Below, one piece after another: positions 12,750 through 25,254 of a stretch of DNA of 64,000 bases. The translations under genes and the position numbers were made by a program. The stretch comes from Hofstenia miamia (taxonomy: Eukaryota > Xenacoelomorpha > Acoela). The notes under the pieces are model-generated. The model was not told the origin of the DNA, did not search any database, and worked only from the letters and a program-made list of their open reading frames with translations. The stretch spans positions 2,029,933 through 2,093,932 of the forward strand of contig SCFE01000010.1 of assembly GCA_004352715.1 (NCBI GenBank), given 5' to 3'. Position 1 is the first letter of the stretch, and each line of letters opens with the position of its first letter.

Positions 12750-15700
12750 TATCACGTAAATTAGGTTTGATTGGTTGGGAAGGAAATGCTAACTAGTTCC
12801 CTTAACCTAATCAAATCTTCTGATGATATAAAATGTATATCTCGAACCACTTCAAAAAAATTTTCTTAGATCGAAAAGAAATCAGAAATATTACCTGAAG
12901 AATTACTGGCAATAATACAGTAAGAAGCATCTCGATAAGATTGTTTGCAAGTTCCGAAAACATGTTGATTCCACCAGGAAATATATGTAGTCCTGTATAT
13001 TGTCCTGCATCAACGTAAGAACGAAATATGCCAAAATGGCATTGCGCATTGAGGTCGTGAATAATATAACGTTTCTCGTAGGCCATAAAATTCCAATGTG
13101 CAAATACTGCAAACCAAGTTGAAAGGGTAAATGTGAAAAGCAGCAAGAAAATCATGACTACAATTCTAAACCGTACTGCTCCCATTTGGATTTAAGAAAT
13201 ACGACATAAATATAAATTGCTATATAAGCTCAAAATTCAAGTATTCTGTTAAAGTAAATATTGATTTTCTATATTAAATTGCAGTAAAACACTTTTATTA
13301 ATCATTTTGAAAAACGCCTTCCAAACTCCCCCAGCACCATTGTATAATGGAAACTATCAAAATTGTTGTGCAAAAAATAAAAAATACCCCCAACAGAACC
13401 AATAATAATGTAAATGAAAAAAATCTACAAAAAAATTCATTCAATGGGTCGTGCATACACATCACTTCGCATTCCAATGCAATAAAAGAATGAACAATCA
13501 ACATAAGCAAGTTAGGCGCAGTAATGGCTTTATAGTTAATGCTAATGTAGCTTTTTTTCGAAAAGAATCAATTGCAATCAGAAATGTACTTATAATTTTT
13601 TGAAGTGGGACATCTTGGTGGTGATTATGGTTAACTGATCTACAGCCTAATAATAAAAGCAAGAAATTTGAAATATTTTTTTCAATTCCGAGAATGTTTA
13701 AAAATTGTTACCAAATATAGATAAGACCATTGATGAAATGACAGAAAAGAAATTGAATTTGTTACGGCTGTAGATTAAAAACTGATAGATCAAGGAAACT
13801 GTAAACATATTTTGAAAAGCATTTGAAATACATGAGATAGTAAATTTATTATATTGTAGAAAATTTCGCCCTTCCCAGGTAGGTGTATTCTTTACAATGT
13901 GGTCTGCATAATTCTACTATAACAATTTTAAAATTACCTGCGACGAAAAGTCAAAATGCTGCTCGAAGTAGTGTAGTTCATAATGACAAATCTCTCATAA
14001 GCGATCACCACATTAATCCAAGGAGACAAATACTGCGAAAAAACTCGAATGATGTTAACAATTCGACACCAGATAACAAAATCCGGTGGATCGAATGAAA
14101 CTCCATGACTTGTGTAGACAATACTTTTAAAAATTAATACCGGCTTCAGAAATTCAATCAACTGTATAATCGATCTCACGAAAGAGGTTATCTGTGAAAT
14201 ACATAATTATTTAAAAAAATAATGTTATATCTTACGAAGTTAACTAGATTCAATTTATATAAAGAAAACAGTAAATTTACATCATTAAATCAATCAATTT
14301 ATAAATTAGATTATTTTATTATAATTTCCTGAAATATTACTGTTAATGCCTCATTTTTCTTGTGAACTAAAATTTTTTGCATTCTTGAATTTGGACACAA
14401 ATAAATAATCAATAATTGCTGAGTAGATTTAAGATGCTTACTCATGAACTCAAATCAATCAAGCTTGTAATTTAGATTTCTAGACTTACGTTGTAAAATT
14501 ATTTATTTGAATTTTGTCACTTTTTAGAAAATTCATAAATGTACATTAATTACTAAAAATACAAAAATCCATACAATTATTTATTCCTACTAAGCACTGA
14601 TTTCGAACTTTAATAGCCCGCAAGGATCAACTTTATAAAACTTAGACTACTCTTTTAAATACTGAGGATTGATAATTGTGAAATTTACAAAGTTTTGATT
14701 GCAATGAAATATCTAATATTACTTACGAAGTCACTGATTGAGGCCAGATTGATAAATAAAAAATTTAAGTTTTTATCCGTTACTATGTGCTGCAGAGTCA
14801 ATATGAAAATCATTAAATTGGCTAGTGGACCAAACAAAATTGAGATTGTTGCAACAATTATGTTGATCATCTTAATGGCTGTGTAGGACGTCTGTGAAAG
14901 GTATTGTTCTGAAGCGATGTTGTTCAACAACATAGTTTCCCAATTTCGATTGTAACATACTTGTCGAGATGAGTAAAATCGCTGATTAAGTGACCTTATA
15001 AAGTACGTAATTAATGATTGCAGTTGATTTGTATTCAAATATGCCTGATATTCTATGCTATAAAATGTGGGTTCAAGGCACTGTAATGGGAAATATGAGC
15101 ATCCAACCTAAATATTACCTATATAAATCCAGAGTTGTCGTTAATATTGATTTGAATTGATATGAAGATGGTGAGATCAAATTAATTGATTTGCTATAGA
15201 TTTTTATATCAATTGATTTCAATTGATTTGAGTTGATTTTGAAGTATTGAAAATTTATCCTTTAAAATACAATGTATCGTGTTAATTTTCCTTATCATAC
15301 TGCGTTGATGATGATGGTTCCAAAACCAGTATAGTAATATTTGCCAAACAAATTTCGCACCAATTAAAGCAGGTTGATCAAGTGATTCATTTTATTAACA
15401 GTTAGATCAATTTTATAAAACTATATTTTAATAAAGATGAAAATGGCTGGGCTACGTGGAAAACCAAAGACTTATTTTTTAATAAAATAGTTAATGGATT
15501 ACAATATTAGATGGGTTAAATATGGGCCATAAACTGATATTTTTGGTAGGGTATTCTTAATGTAGTAGAGGGTGATTTCGCAAAATTTTTATTGAATGCA
15601 TTTTACGACAAATTATTTCATCAAGTGAGGTCTAACTTAAGGTATTTTGCACCTTAGAATGTTTTGAATTTGGCAGTTAGTCTAGTATTTGATTTTCACA

Positions 15701-18700
15701 GGTATTTTTTCAGTGCGACTAATGAAACATGATGATTCGTTTATCCGAAAAAGCTATCATTGGCAGGTGAATTTGCCACCTTTCTTTTCATTTCTATCTG
15801 AGTTAATGCTTTGCTATCAATCTTTTCTGTTTGTTTACTAGATGATCAGAGAGTCTAAAAGAAACAGAAGAAAACCATTTATTGCCAAATTTCGGACAAT
15901 TCTTGCAGGATTTATCGAGGAAGGCAATAAATAAAAAGTTGTAGTCAACATAACCTACAAAATACTTAATGAATTTCTAGTAAATCATCGGCATAGATAA
16001 AATAATGCCTCCCTTTTGTTATCTTTAAGTCGATCGACGACGACAACCAATATATTGCAAACGCAAAGCACTTGTGTTAAAAATTACTATTCAAACAAAG
16101 CATGTACAATGTACAAATAATGGCCAACAAATTGAAGAAGCTTTTTTCAACCACCGGTGACATTGTACCCAAACAACCGGGCCTCCTTAAGCCTGAAAAT
16201 GAAACCAACTTTTTTTCTTAATAAAAATCTTCCATTTCTACTGTAAAGTTTTGTTCTTATTGCTGTAAAAGTCTTTCCATTGTTCTGAAAATAATATTGG
16301 ATCAATTTTCTATATACTCTTTTGTATATTCACCTACTAGTAATGATGTGTGATTTTGCCACCAAAAGCTGTATAGAAAACGAATATTCGAATATATTTT
16401 AATGAAAATTCGAATACAGTTTTCAATATTTTCAGAAAACATAATATATATTCGTGTGTAGTATAAAACAATATAATAATCTATACACGTAAATGTATAT
16501 ACTTCCCAGTTACGGCGTATTTTATATACATATATTATTCACATCTGCATGTCAATGCTAATAACAGTCTAATTCTTGAAGCATTTTTTAGTTGACAGTC
16601 TATCTAAAATTATGTCACTTTCATCAAAAATAAACAGTGCCAATTAATGTGTGTATTCAGACATCTGTAATTATATTAAAGAGTTACATATATTTTTTGC
16701 CCAGCATTCATATAAGAAAAAAAATTTGTAACTTCAAAGTTGAAAATTTTAATATCTAGAGAAAAAAAATAATAATAATATAAATGCATTGCACAACAAA
16801 GTAGTGTATACAAATAAATTTAGAATAAATTTATAGTAAAAAATATGAACAAAATAAGAGAAATTATAAGACAGCAGGAGCAGGTACAGAATCGGAATAA
16901 ATCGCATTTATATTGAATAACAAATTATATGTAAGTTATATAATTACCTTCCAAGCTTCATCTTCACCGCTTGCACAGTCATTAATTCCATTGCATAAAA
17001 GTGAGTAATGAATACATTTTGAGTCGAAACATTGAAAATATGAATTTTCATCACAGCACAATTTTTCATCCATATCATCAAAAAATGTTGAGGTACATTC
17101 TACTTCTCCATTACACATCTGATTTTTCTCTATGCATTTTCCAGATAGTGAACAAATTAAGCCATCAACACAATAATCAAAACAGCCTTCAGTTATTGGT
17201 TTTTCGCAGGAGTCGGAAGGTAGGCATTGATAGTCATGACACTCTAAGTAAATTTCAATATCATTAAAAAGATTGCTAGTGACACTTCATTTTGTCATTA
17301 TTATACGTTTTATATATTTTACTTGCGTTTAATATTCATTTTCTTTGAATAGCATTTATATGCTCATGGATTTTCAAGCCAATTAAATAATATATATATA
17401 TATATATATATTAGAAGTAATTATACTAAGCTTTGCAATATTCATTTTTAAACGCTATGAAAAATATAGACCGATTTCGATTCTGAAAATCATCATCAGT
17501 AACAAATATGCGGGGAAATAAATATTTACAATTGACTACACTATAATAATACAAAATTAATGCATGCACACTAGAATAAATTTAATGTTATCATGCTTTG
17601 TAGGCTTATTTAGTAATTGATGTTTCTTTGTTTGCTTGATGATTAAAGCTTCGCCTATTTTAGGATGTTGTGTTCTTAGTTGTATGTAAAAAATTTTTTC
17701 TTTAGCTTGGTGTTCATGCATAAATATTTCTGATTTATATATATGTATATATTTCCTGAGTAATTGTAACAAAATTGTAAATTTTATGCCCAATATATTA
17801 AACTTAGCAGAAAATGTATATTACGACAATCTTAATATAATTGTTTTGTGCAAACGTTCTACTTAATGTTAGTAAAAATGCTTCTTACTTTAATGAAAAA
17901 TATACAAGTAGAAATCGCACTTCAATGTGGTCTTTGCTAAAAGAGTTTAAAATAAATTATGACATAAAATGTCAAATATTGCAAATGTGGCATGTTTGAA
18001 AATATGTCATTAATTCAATTGTATTTACTTTGTATATATATGTTTCTATATGCATGTTGTAAATTGATACTTACTGAAACTTATGTCTGAATGAATTAAG
18101 CTGATTTCACTACAGAGTATGGAGTTATCCGAACAGCAACCACTAATGCTTAGGTATTGGGTGCAATTTGGATTTGATTGACATGGATTTTGAACTTCTT
18201 CACACGTGTCTGCAATGCAATTCCTGCCACCACTACACGGATTGCAGTCTTCTTCATCATCACCAAAGGGACAATCACTAACGCCATTGCATCGTTTCCC
18301 AGAATTGTAGCAGATGCTTGTTCCACGACAGACAAGTGTTTGTGTTCGTCCCATGGAAACTCTGCATTTAAATGATGATCCTTCATCACCATAACTATAG
18401 TGAAAATCATGGCATGTATCATTACCATCATTCACTGCTTCAATTGGTATACATTCGTTACTAGAATTCAAAAATATTTACTTTATGTGAACCTATTTAG
18501 TAAAGGCTTGAAGATTTACTTAAAGTTAATTTAATTTATATATATATATATATATAATTTATTGATATCTTTATAGTAATTCTAATAAATAAATGTGGAA
18601 TTCTTTGATTCTTATGTCTGTTAGGCAATTGATTTACTTTACTTTACTTTACGGCAGTGTACTAGGAACTAAGTAGAATAGAATAAAGTTTACGACTAAG

Positions 18701-20448
18701 GATAGACGTTGTCGGATCCCATGAATTTATAGCAGTAAAAAGCGAATAGAAGCAAAACTTTGTAACAAGAAAAGTTTAGATTTGTTGAATATTTTTTATT
18801 TATCTGAAAAATTGTGGAGAAGTTGTATACGCATGGAGATATACGTAGCCGACCGTAGCCTTTACAAGGTATACATTACTTTGTATAGGCTGGGAAAACT
18901 ACTGAGATCAACTAGATTAATTATTTACTTTATTTTATATAGTAGGCTCTGTTGAAAAATGTTAGGGAAAACTGCAGATTGACAAGCATGCGCTGAATTT
19001 TTTTGTTTCTAGGAGTGAATTGCATATTGAATCTGGCCTCTCTTGTAATATTTTGCAATAGATGTATTACAACATATTTCTCTACTTCTTATATAGAAGT
19101 AGCAAGGTTGTAATTTTGAAGGTTTCAGGAAATTACGAAATGTTACTTTAAGGTAGGGTACGACGTTTTAGGAAAAGTAAACCACAATTTAAAGGTGTGG
19201 AAAAACACTTTGGTAATTTTTAAGAAAACTTGATCAGTCCAAATTGACATTTGCAAAGATTTTTTATATTAGGACCAATTCTATAGCTAATTCTACAATA
19301 GATCCGATACTTTCAAAACTTTAATAAATTTTTATTCACATTTGATTAGTAAGTAATATCTATGTTAGGTGTTTTTCAATGACATTTTGAAACATTGTAT
19401 TCCAAAAAAATAATTTTTCAAATTGAAGATGTGCACGTACAAAAAGATAAAAAGACAAGTATGGTGAGCAAACAAATAATAACGTTTGCCCTAACACAAC
19501 CCAAAATGTATTGAGATTTTAATAAGCGTAACTAAGTGTGGCTCAACTAAAATTTGAAACTTCTACCGGTTTTTGCTACATGGAAATTTTGAATAGCACG
19601 TTTTCGAAGATATAAAATAGATAAATGGTACTGAACATTAAATGGTTCCTACTGAAGTTTAAAAAAAAACATTTACAATGTACGGCTCTCATTAAAAGTG
19701 CATATATAACGACCTGTAATTATCCAATAATAACCCACATTTCTTCGTAAAATGAACTGCTAACCCTAAGGGTTTGCTGGCCGACATAATTTCTAGCAAA
19801 TTTAAAAATTTTGTGTGTGAACGCTACGCTGCTCTTGCTTTAGTCAACAAAATCTGCTAAGCAAATGGATAAATTATGAATTATGGTGACAAGAATGGTT
19901 GCTGCCCGCAGAACTGTAGACATTGAAACGCATTCATGCTCTGGGCATCACTGACCAAGATAAATTTTATTGCTTCAAGCGTTTCCTGCTTATGTCTTTA
20001 CCTTTTAACGCACTAACACCAAGATGAGATCTTTGCTATCATTGTCATTTGTGCACGTAGTTTTAACATTTACGGACTGTCTTGTTTAACATACCTATAG
20101 GTTACGTTTCAATAACGATAACGTTATAGTTGTAAATAAGTAGGTTGGCACAATTGCACTTACTAATTGAAAATTAAATTTACAGTCCTGCAATCATATT
20201 TGCAATCATAATTTTTGTATTATTTGAAGCTTTAATTCTAGGAATTTAATGAAGTATTAATTTTACCAATGAATTTCAGTATATAAGAGCTTTTTATATT
20301 TTTTACCAATTTTGAGTTTATCACATTTAAAAACTTACCCAGGACATTTGAATTGATTTGGACACGTCGGACAATGAAAGCCTTTATCGAAATAGCATGC
20401 TTCGATTGCAACTACTAATGCAACAAGAGAAACCAATACAACTGTCAT
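11119..20448 (-). CDS. LDLa-module rhodopsin-type G-protein-coupled receptor, complete, 8 exons, 709 aa
   Basis: Exons (minus strand): 20448-20339, 18460-18075, 17243-16948, 15107-14727, 14191-13938, 13165-12895, 11907-11737, 11379-11119. Every intron is GT-AG, all phases agree, and the spliced length of 2130 nt gives 709 codons plus TAA. Residues 1-17 form a signal peptide. There are four LDLa-like cysteine modules at about 35-63, 81-109, 196-228 and 237-267, then a linker of about 75 residues. Seven helices follow with class A landmarks: N361 (TM1), D390 (TM2), C433 and E457-R458-F459 (TM3), W493 (TM4), C518 (loop 2), P562 (TM5), P609 (TM6) and N687-P-I-V-F691 (TM7). It should be a plasma-membrane receptor. 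Known relatives with LDLa modules (relaxin receptors, GRL101) also carry leucine-rich repeats; none is visible here. Ligand and G-protein partner are unknown. Exon 1 is preceded by an AG, so an upstream exon cannot be excluded. Confidence 0.85.
11737..11907 (-). CDS. Receptor exon 7: end of TM5, loop 3 and TM6
   Basis: Acceptor ATTTAG, donor GTAAGA, phase 0 at both ends (171 nt). The third intracellular loop is short and basic (KSKRKVQTKSAK). TM6 is followed by SFPLIL with the conserved Pro609; the usual CWxP is SFP here. Confidence 0.8.
12543..12747. repeat. (TA)n microsatellite interrupted by a gap
   Basis: TA dinucleotides lie on both sides of 162 N (12555-12716), inside the receptor intron between exons 6 and 7. 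Open frames across it are artefacts. Confidence 0.95.
12895..13165 (-). CDS. Receptor exon 6: TM4, loop 2 and first half of TM5
   Basis: The acceptor GGTTTAG restores the split arginine codon; phase 2 in, 0 out; donor GTAATA. TM4 contains the conserved Trp493, loop 2 has Cys518, and TM5 contains Pro562. An upstream ATG at 13185 is in frame but would need a non-AG junction. Confidence 0.8.
13938..14191 (-). CDS. Receptor exon 5: rest of TM2, loop 1 and TM3
   Basis: Acceptor TTTCACAG, donor GTAATT, phase 0 in and 2 out. TM3 begins WCRIVNII (Cys433, the usual disulfide partner of loop 2) and ends AYERF, where E-R-F replaces the D-R-Y switch of class A receptors. Confidence 0.85.
14727..15107 (-). 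CDS. Receptor exon 4: linker, TM1 and start of TM2
   Basis: Acceptor TTTAG and donor GTAAGT; in phase 0 at both ends (381 nt). Two cysteines (C267, C274) are followed by a linker without recognisable leucine-rich repeats. TM1 (about 344-369) contains GPLANLMIF with the conserved Asn361. TM2 starts NLASISDF with the conserved Asp390, and the exon ends inside it. Confidence 0.85.
16948..17243 (-). CDS. Receptor exon 3: LDLa modules 3 and 4
   Basis: Acceptor ACTTAG, donor GTAATT, phase 1 in and 0 out. Module 3 (residues 196-228) has an insertion before its acidic tail. Module 4 (237 onward) has the canonical CNGINDCASGEDE tail, and its last cysteine is supplied by exon 4 (C267), which supports the splice join. 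Confidence 0.85.
18075..18460 (-). CDS. Receptor exon 2: two LDLa-like modules and a cysteine-rich stretch
   Basis: The acceptor TTCTAG precedes the exon; phase 2 in, phase 1 out, donor GTAAGT. It completes module 1 (NECIPIEAVNDGNDTCHDF) and encodes a canonical LDLa module at residues 81-109, whose acidic CNGVSDCPFGDDEEDC tail is the usual calcium-binding signature. A further cysteine-rich stretch (residues 109-153, NPCSGGRNC onward) matches no module I can name. Confidence 0.85.
18536..18656. repeat. (TA)n tract and TTTAC pentamer repeat in receptor intron 1
   Basis: A short (TA)n lies at 18538-18556, and about four units of TTTAC lie around 18636-18652. A similar (TA)n lies at 17389-17411 in intron 2. 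There is no sign of function. Confidence 0.8.
20339..20448 (-). CDS. Receptor exon 1: signal peptide and start of first LDLa module
   Basis: ATG at 20448 gives MTVVLVSLVALVVAIEA, a strong signal peptide, followed by cysteine-rich CYFDKGFHCPTCPNQFKCP. The donor is GTAAG after CCTGG (phase 2). The frame stays open upstream to a TAG at about 20485. That TAG could also be an acceptor, in which case the hydrophobic stretch might be longer. Confidence 0.8.
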
Positions 20449-20762
20449 GCTCACAAGCAGGAAAAAAATTGCCGTTTTTATCTAAGTAATATAAATTTAT
20501 CTATCCAATCCTTAAGAGAATTCTTGAGTAACGTTCATTGGACAAAATTTTTTAATGATTTTTCTTTTCAGCAAATGATATTTGTACTTAACACTCCTGA
20601 CCTAATACAGACTTGTGTGAATGCGTGGACCAAATATGACCAAACCAAAATTTCAGTACTTCTATCAGTTTTTGCTTCAGTGACAGTTATGTCTAAGAAA
20701 GTTTGAAAAATAATAAATGGTTATAGTACATGTAGATAAGTGGTACTGAAAAGTAAATGATT

Positions 20763-20834
20763 CATACTGAAATCAAAAATATTAGCATTAACAATATACA
20801 TACTGAAATCAAAAATATTAGCATTAACAATATA
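20763..20834. repeat. Tandem duplication, 36-bp unit x 2
   Basis: Two identical units starting CATACTGAAATC at 20763 and 20799. They lie upstream of the receptor's first identified exon, where I recognise no promoter element. Confidence 0.9.
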
Positions 20835-21489
20835 CAGTTTCATTTCAAAATTGCATTCCTGTCTTTCAATACCTCAATCATGACAAAATTATTTCGAAAA
20901 CTAGACCAAATCCATTTATATATGTTTTTAAATGTTTTTATTATTTTACAAGTTTCAACCCAACTCAAAAATGTAGCAAGAAATGTAACCCTACCTGGTG
21001 CTACACTATATGCAGAAAGAAACGTGTGAGCGCCATTCACCATCCACCAATGGCGATATGCCTAACTTAGTGAAAAAGCTTGAAAATTTTCAAAAATTCA
21101 TTATTTCAAAGATCGGAGTCGTCTTCAGCCAGCAGTGATATGTTAGAGAATGTTATTGTAAAAACGAAAGTATGCAATGAATTATTGTATTTTTTGTTCT
21201 TGAGATTAATGTGCCTTCTAATGCTTCGAAAGCTCAGTACTCAAGATAATGAGACACTATCCTCGCTTGAAACTGTGGAGACCCCAATTCGTACAAGAAT
21301 TGTTTTAAAAAGTTTACATGTCGAAGTCATAGCACAGTGCTATCCTAACTTTTTGGGTGGGTTTTTGCAAACATTACTTTATACCTCCACTGCTTATCTT
21401 CAATTGTTGGAATCTGAGTTTACTCCATTTTTGAAATCGAAAAGAGCAGTGGCAAGGACAATATCCTAACAAAAGGCTGTGACAATGCA

Positions 21490-22386
21490 AGTTGGAATTG
21501 TTTTTTGTAAATCATTTTCAAGTGCATTGTTACAAGCTTCACTTGGAGTTTGGCTTGCCATTTCGTAACTGAACCTGAGTTTTGATCTTGTGGCTATGTT
21601 ACGTATCAAGTTTACTGGATCAAGATCATGAATTTGAGTAGCCTAAAAGCAAAAATTTATTCATATTGTTCGTAGATAGATCCAGTAGGCCCCTGAAAGT
21701 TGACTTTTTTAGGCTCGAGTTCAAGTTTGAGTCAAGTTGCAATTCATTTAGGTCTATCTATATACATGTATAAGTACTTCATGTTGAGAACTCTATATAA
21801 ATATATGGTCCAGTTTTTTAGAGTGGTACTTCCATTTCAAGAAAGAGCTCAGTAACTTTTTCTGCCAAAGTCTTGGTCTTGGATACAGTCAGATTGTCGG
21901 AATAATGGTTTGTTGTCCAGTTTCCTGATTTAATTTTTTCTATGCTTCTTGCGTTCAATGTAATTCTTTATCATTGAACGTTTTTTTGTAATCTACTGTA
22001 ACCCCGCAAAATTTGCAACGCTTGACACTTCCATCCCCAGTAAACCATTTCAATTCATGGCATAAACTTTTAATTTTAGTTGAATCGCTTTTAGATACGG
22101 GAGGCATCTTATTGATTGAATATAAGTAGTGTGTATGTAATATAACATGATAAGATAAATTTAAGTGGGAAAGTTTATGACTGGATAAAATATAATATCC
22201 GGGCACAGTACGTTAAGGCTTTGAAAAAATTCCACATCATCATTGTATGTAATGGGATGTTCTACCACTTTACCACTTTACTGCTAATTTATGCTTTACA
22301 TGATAAATTATTATGCTAATTCTATAACACTAGCATATTATGCCTTTTTATACTACTTATGCTTTAAGCATAAAATGTCGTCCCTA
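21490..22386 (-). pseudogene. hAT-like element with BED/CGGBP1-like zinc finger, decayed
   Basis: The outer end (minus strand) is TAGGGACGACATTTTATGC at 22386, a hAT-style terminus. About 280 bp inside it, an ATG opens MPPVSKSDSTKIKSL and a finger-like stretch (KRCKFCGVTVDYKK). The frame is then broken near 21955, but related frames continue, including VTELFLEMEVP and a segment near 21490-21650 (ATQIHDLDPVNLIRN). The arrangement of terminus, ATG and zinc finger resembles hAT-derived proteins of the ZBED/CGGBP1 type. The other terminus is not identified. Confidence 0.5.
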
Positions 22387-22542
22387 TACATGATATATTT
22401 CTAATGTTATGTGTAGAAACTAGGCTGAATTGTAAGTATGTTACAACGTAAAGCAAAACTATAACAAAGCCTTGATGTGGTTACATTTGAGGTTGAAGGT
22501 GAATATTAGTTGTTTACACAATGTTGAAAATATGCAGTGAAG

Positions 22543-22796
22543 ATGCGCAATTGTTCAATCATGGACTGTAAATCAGCGGTTTTTGAGTTCTTCACACGTA
22601 CTGAACATTGTGAAGAATGCAAAATTTGTGAGCAAAAATTTACGGTTGTCAAATCGCGGGCAACAACAACGCTTTGGACTCACCTGGAGAAAAAACATAA
22701 AAAAAGAATTTATGGAGTTGAAAAAAAGGCAAGCCGTAAAAAGAGAACATCTTCAGAGTTTTCTAACTCAGCTTCGCGAGTAAACTCACTTAACAG
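22543..22796 (+). pseudogene. BED zinc-finger fragment (hAT transposase N-terminus)
   Basis: The frame MRNCSIMDCKSAVFEFF is followed by CEECKICEQKF and TTTLWTHLEKKHKKR, giving the C-x2-C and H-x4/5-H ligands of a BED finger, the DNA-binding module at the start of many hAT transposases and ZBED proteins. A basic linker then runs into a (GA)n tract and a gap, so whether the rest survives is unknown. Confidence 0.55.
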
Positions 22797-23614
22797 GAGA
22801 GAGAGAGAGAGAGANNNNNNNNNNNNNNNNNNNNNNNNNNNNNNNNNNNNNNNNNNNNNNNNNNNNNNNNNNNNNNNNNNNNNNNNNNNNNNNNNNNNNN
22901 NNNNNNNNNNNNNNNNNNNNNNNNNNNNNNNNNNNNNNNNNNNNNNNNNNNNNNNNNNNNNNNNNNNNNNNNNNNNNNNNNNNNNNNNNNNNNNNNNNNN
23001 NNNNNNNNNNNNNNNNNNNNNNNNNNNNNNNNNNNNNNNNNNNNNNNNNNNNNNNNNNNNNNNNNNNNNNNNNNNNNNNNNNNNNNNNNNNNNNNNNNNN
23101 NNNNNNNNNNNNNNNNNNNNNNNNNNNNNNNNNNNNNNNNNNNNNNNNNNNNNNNNNNNNNNNNNNNNNNNNNNNNNNNNNNNNNNNNNNNNNNNNNNNN
23201 NNNNNNNNNNNNNNNNNNNNNNNNNNNNNNNNNNNNNNNNNNNNNNNNNNNNNNNNNNNNNNNNNNNNNNNNNNNNNNNNNNNNNNNNNNNNNNNNNNNN
23301 NNNNNNNNNNNNNNNNNNNNNNNNNNNNNNNNNNNNNNNNNNNNNNNNNNNNNNNNNNNNNNNNNNNNNNNNNNNNNNNNNNNNNNNNNNNNNNNNNNNN
23401 NNNNNNNNNNNNNNNNNNNNNNNNNNNNNNNNNNNNNNNNNNNNNNNNNNNNNNNNNNNNNNNNNNNNNNNNNNNNNNNNNNNNNNNNNNNNNNNNNNNN
23501 NNNNNNNNNNNNNNNNNNNNNNNNNNNNNNNNNNNNNNNNNNNNNNNNNNNNNNNNNNNNNNNNNNNNNNNNNNNNNNNNNNNNNNNNNNNNNNNNNNNN
23601 NNNNNNNNNNNNNN
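22797..23614. other. (GA)n tract and 800-N gap
   Basis: GAGAGA from about 22797 runs into N at 22815-23614. Frames spanning it are meaningless. Confidence 0.97.
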
Positions 23615-24850
23615 ACCTTCATTTCTTAACAGCTCGTGAATATCATATTTTATATAGGTGTATCTTTGTGAATAACATTTGTTCAAAAATCTTTGAATTT
23701 TATTCAGTGAAGTCTTATCAGAGCCATACACTGATAATCCATACGTTATTCTTCTTAATATTACAGAGGAAAATATCTGATTGATTTCTTTTTCAGTATA
23801 GTTAGAGATTTTGACGTCTTTAATAATATATAATAGTTTATTGGATGAAGCTATCAGTTTGTTGCAATGTTCAGTAAAAAACATGTTTTTCTGAAAATAA
23901 ATTCCTAATACTTTCTGACGCTTGGTATTTTCAAATTCAAATTTGTAATTACATTTACACAGAGGAAGATAGTTTAAACAGAACCGCATATGTTTTGTTT
24001 TATTTTTATTAGTCTTCATTTTATTTTTTACAGACCAACTTTCTATATAATTAAGTTCTTTGTTAAAAATCACTTGTTCTTCTTTTGTTGAATCAATTTT
24101 GCATTTGGTTAAGGAAGAGGAATCATCGGCGTATTTAATCATTTTGCCATTAGCAGATCTTAGATCATCGCTGAATATAAAGTAAATATTCGCAACCACA
24201 AATGTGCCTTGTGAACAACTATGGTTAATTGTTTCATACTTATTTTCAATACCTTTCCAAATTAATCGTTGTTTATGTTCAAACAGAAAACTACTTAGCC
24301 ATCATTGTATACATGAATTTTCTGTGAAATTATTTAGTTTGCTTATAGCTAATTCTTGTGAAACACTATCAAAAGCCTTTGCAAAATCTATAAATAGTGC
24401 ATGGATTTCGGCGACTTTATTTTCATCAAGTGTTTGCATAATATAATCTTGTAATGTTACAAACAATCCATGTACCTCGTCTTGGTCTATATCTAAATAG
24501 GTAATTGTCAGCTGCTTCAAGAACAATTGGTGTAATATGCATTTTATGTACTGCTCTTTCAAATAATATTGCTGATATTGATGTAATTGAAATTGCTCGA
24601 ATATCATTGGCTGTTGTTGATGTAAATTTCTTAGGCATTGGCATGATATTAGCTTTTTTATAAAATTCAGGAAATATTCCACTCTTTAGTGATAACGACC
24701 ATACATAGTGATGCAAACGGGATAGAATGTCCCACCAAGTATTACTAATCCAATGTGAAAAAAAGAGGAAGGTATTGGCCACTTTGTTTTTTCTGACCTT
24801 ATTTAACCAGTCTTGAAATTCCCCTGCCCTTGAGCCAGTAGTAACATGAC
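23615..24850 (-). pseudogene. LINE reverse transcriptase relic (L2/CR1-like clade, subclass uncertain)
   Basis: Reading on the minus strand, frames in turn encode SGIFPEFYKKANIMPMPKK and DIRAISITSISAILFE (first RT blocks), ALFIDFAKAFDSVSQ (catalytic block with Asp), SQGTFVVANIYFIFSDDL (block 4), and KMIKYADDSSSL with the YADD catalytic motif. Thumb-like sequence follows (VLGIYFQKN, YGLSVYG). The blocks lie in at least three frames with stops between them, so the copy is dead. It runs into the gap at 23614; the 5' end (endonuclease) is absent. Confidence 0.85.
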
Positions 24851-25090
24851 GGGGATCTTGGTTGTCAGCTGTAAAATACTACATCCAAAATTTTGAAAAA
24901 ATTAATATGCCAATTCATGGACTTGAAAATGAATCATTTCCAATAATAGAACTGAAATTGCTGATAACTGTAAAATCTCTAGTTGTTGAAGTTCAACTTC
25001 TGGAAGTTGGTAGTAAATACATGGGATTTTTGCAGCTATTAATTGGAAAGTCGCAACTACAATGCAAAAAAAGCCATGAAGGCTATGAAT

Positions 25091-25114
25091 GATAATAATA
25101 ATAATAATAATATT
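25091..25114. repeat. (ATA)n microsatellite
   Basis: Seven to eight ATA units at the 3' side of the second LINE fragment (minus strand). It could be the simple-repeat tail often found at LINE 3' ends. Confidence 0.7.
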
Positions 25115-25254
25115 TTATTTTTTTGTACTTACAATCCTTGGATTGAATAATAGTGCATTCAACTAAAATTTACAAATTTAACCCTAATTAAAAATGAACA
25201 TTACAGAGTCTCTGCAATTCTAAAAGAAGAGAATGAGGCTAACTACATAATAGA

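Noticed and set aside
12473-12796. Open frames on both strands through (TA)n
   Set aside because: Made entirely of TA repeat and N.
13298-13510. Hydrophobic 70-codon minus frame between receptor exons 5 and 6
   Set aside because: It lacks suitable splice sites, and exons 5 and 6 join in frame without it. It is probably chance in AT-rich intron, though an alternative exon is not excluded.
15108-16947. Hidden leucine-rich-repeat exons in the receptor intron
   Set aside because: I saw no LxxLxLxxN-type coding on the minus strand and exons 3 and 4 join in phase. My reading was by eye, so this is weak negative evidence.
22537-24199. Long open frames of 278-469 codons crossing the 800-N gap
   Set aside because: The length comes from Ns. 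Only the BED-finger and RT ends are real.
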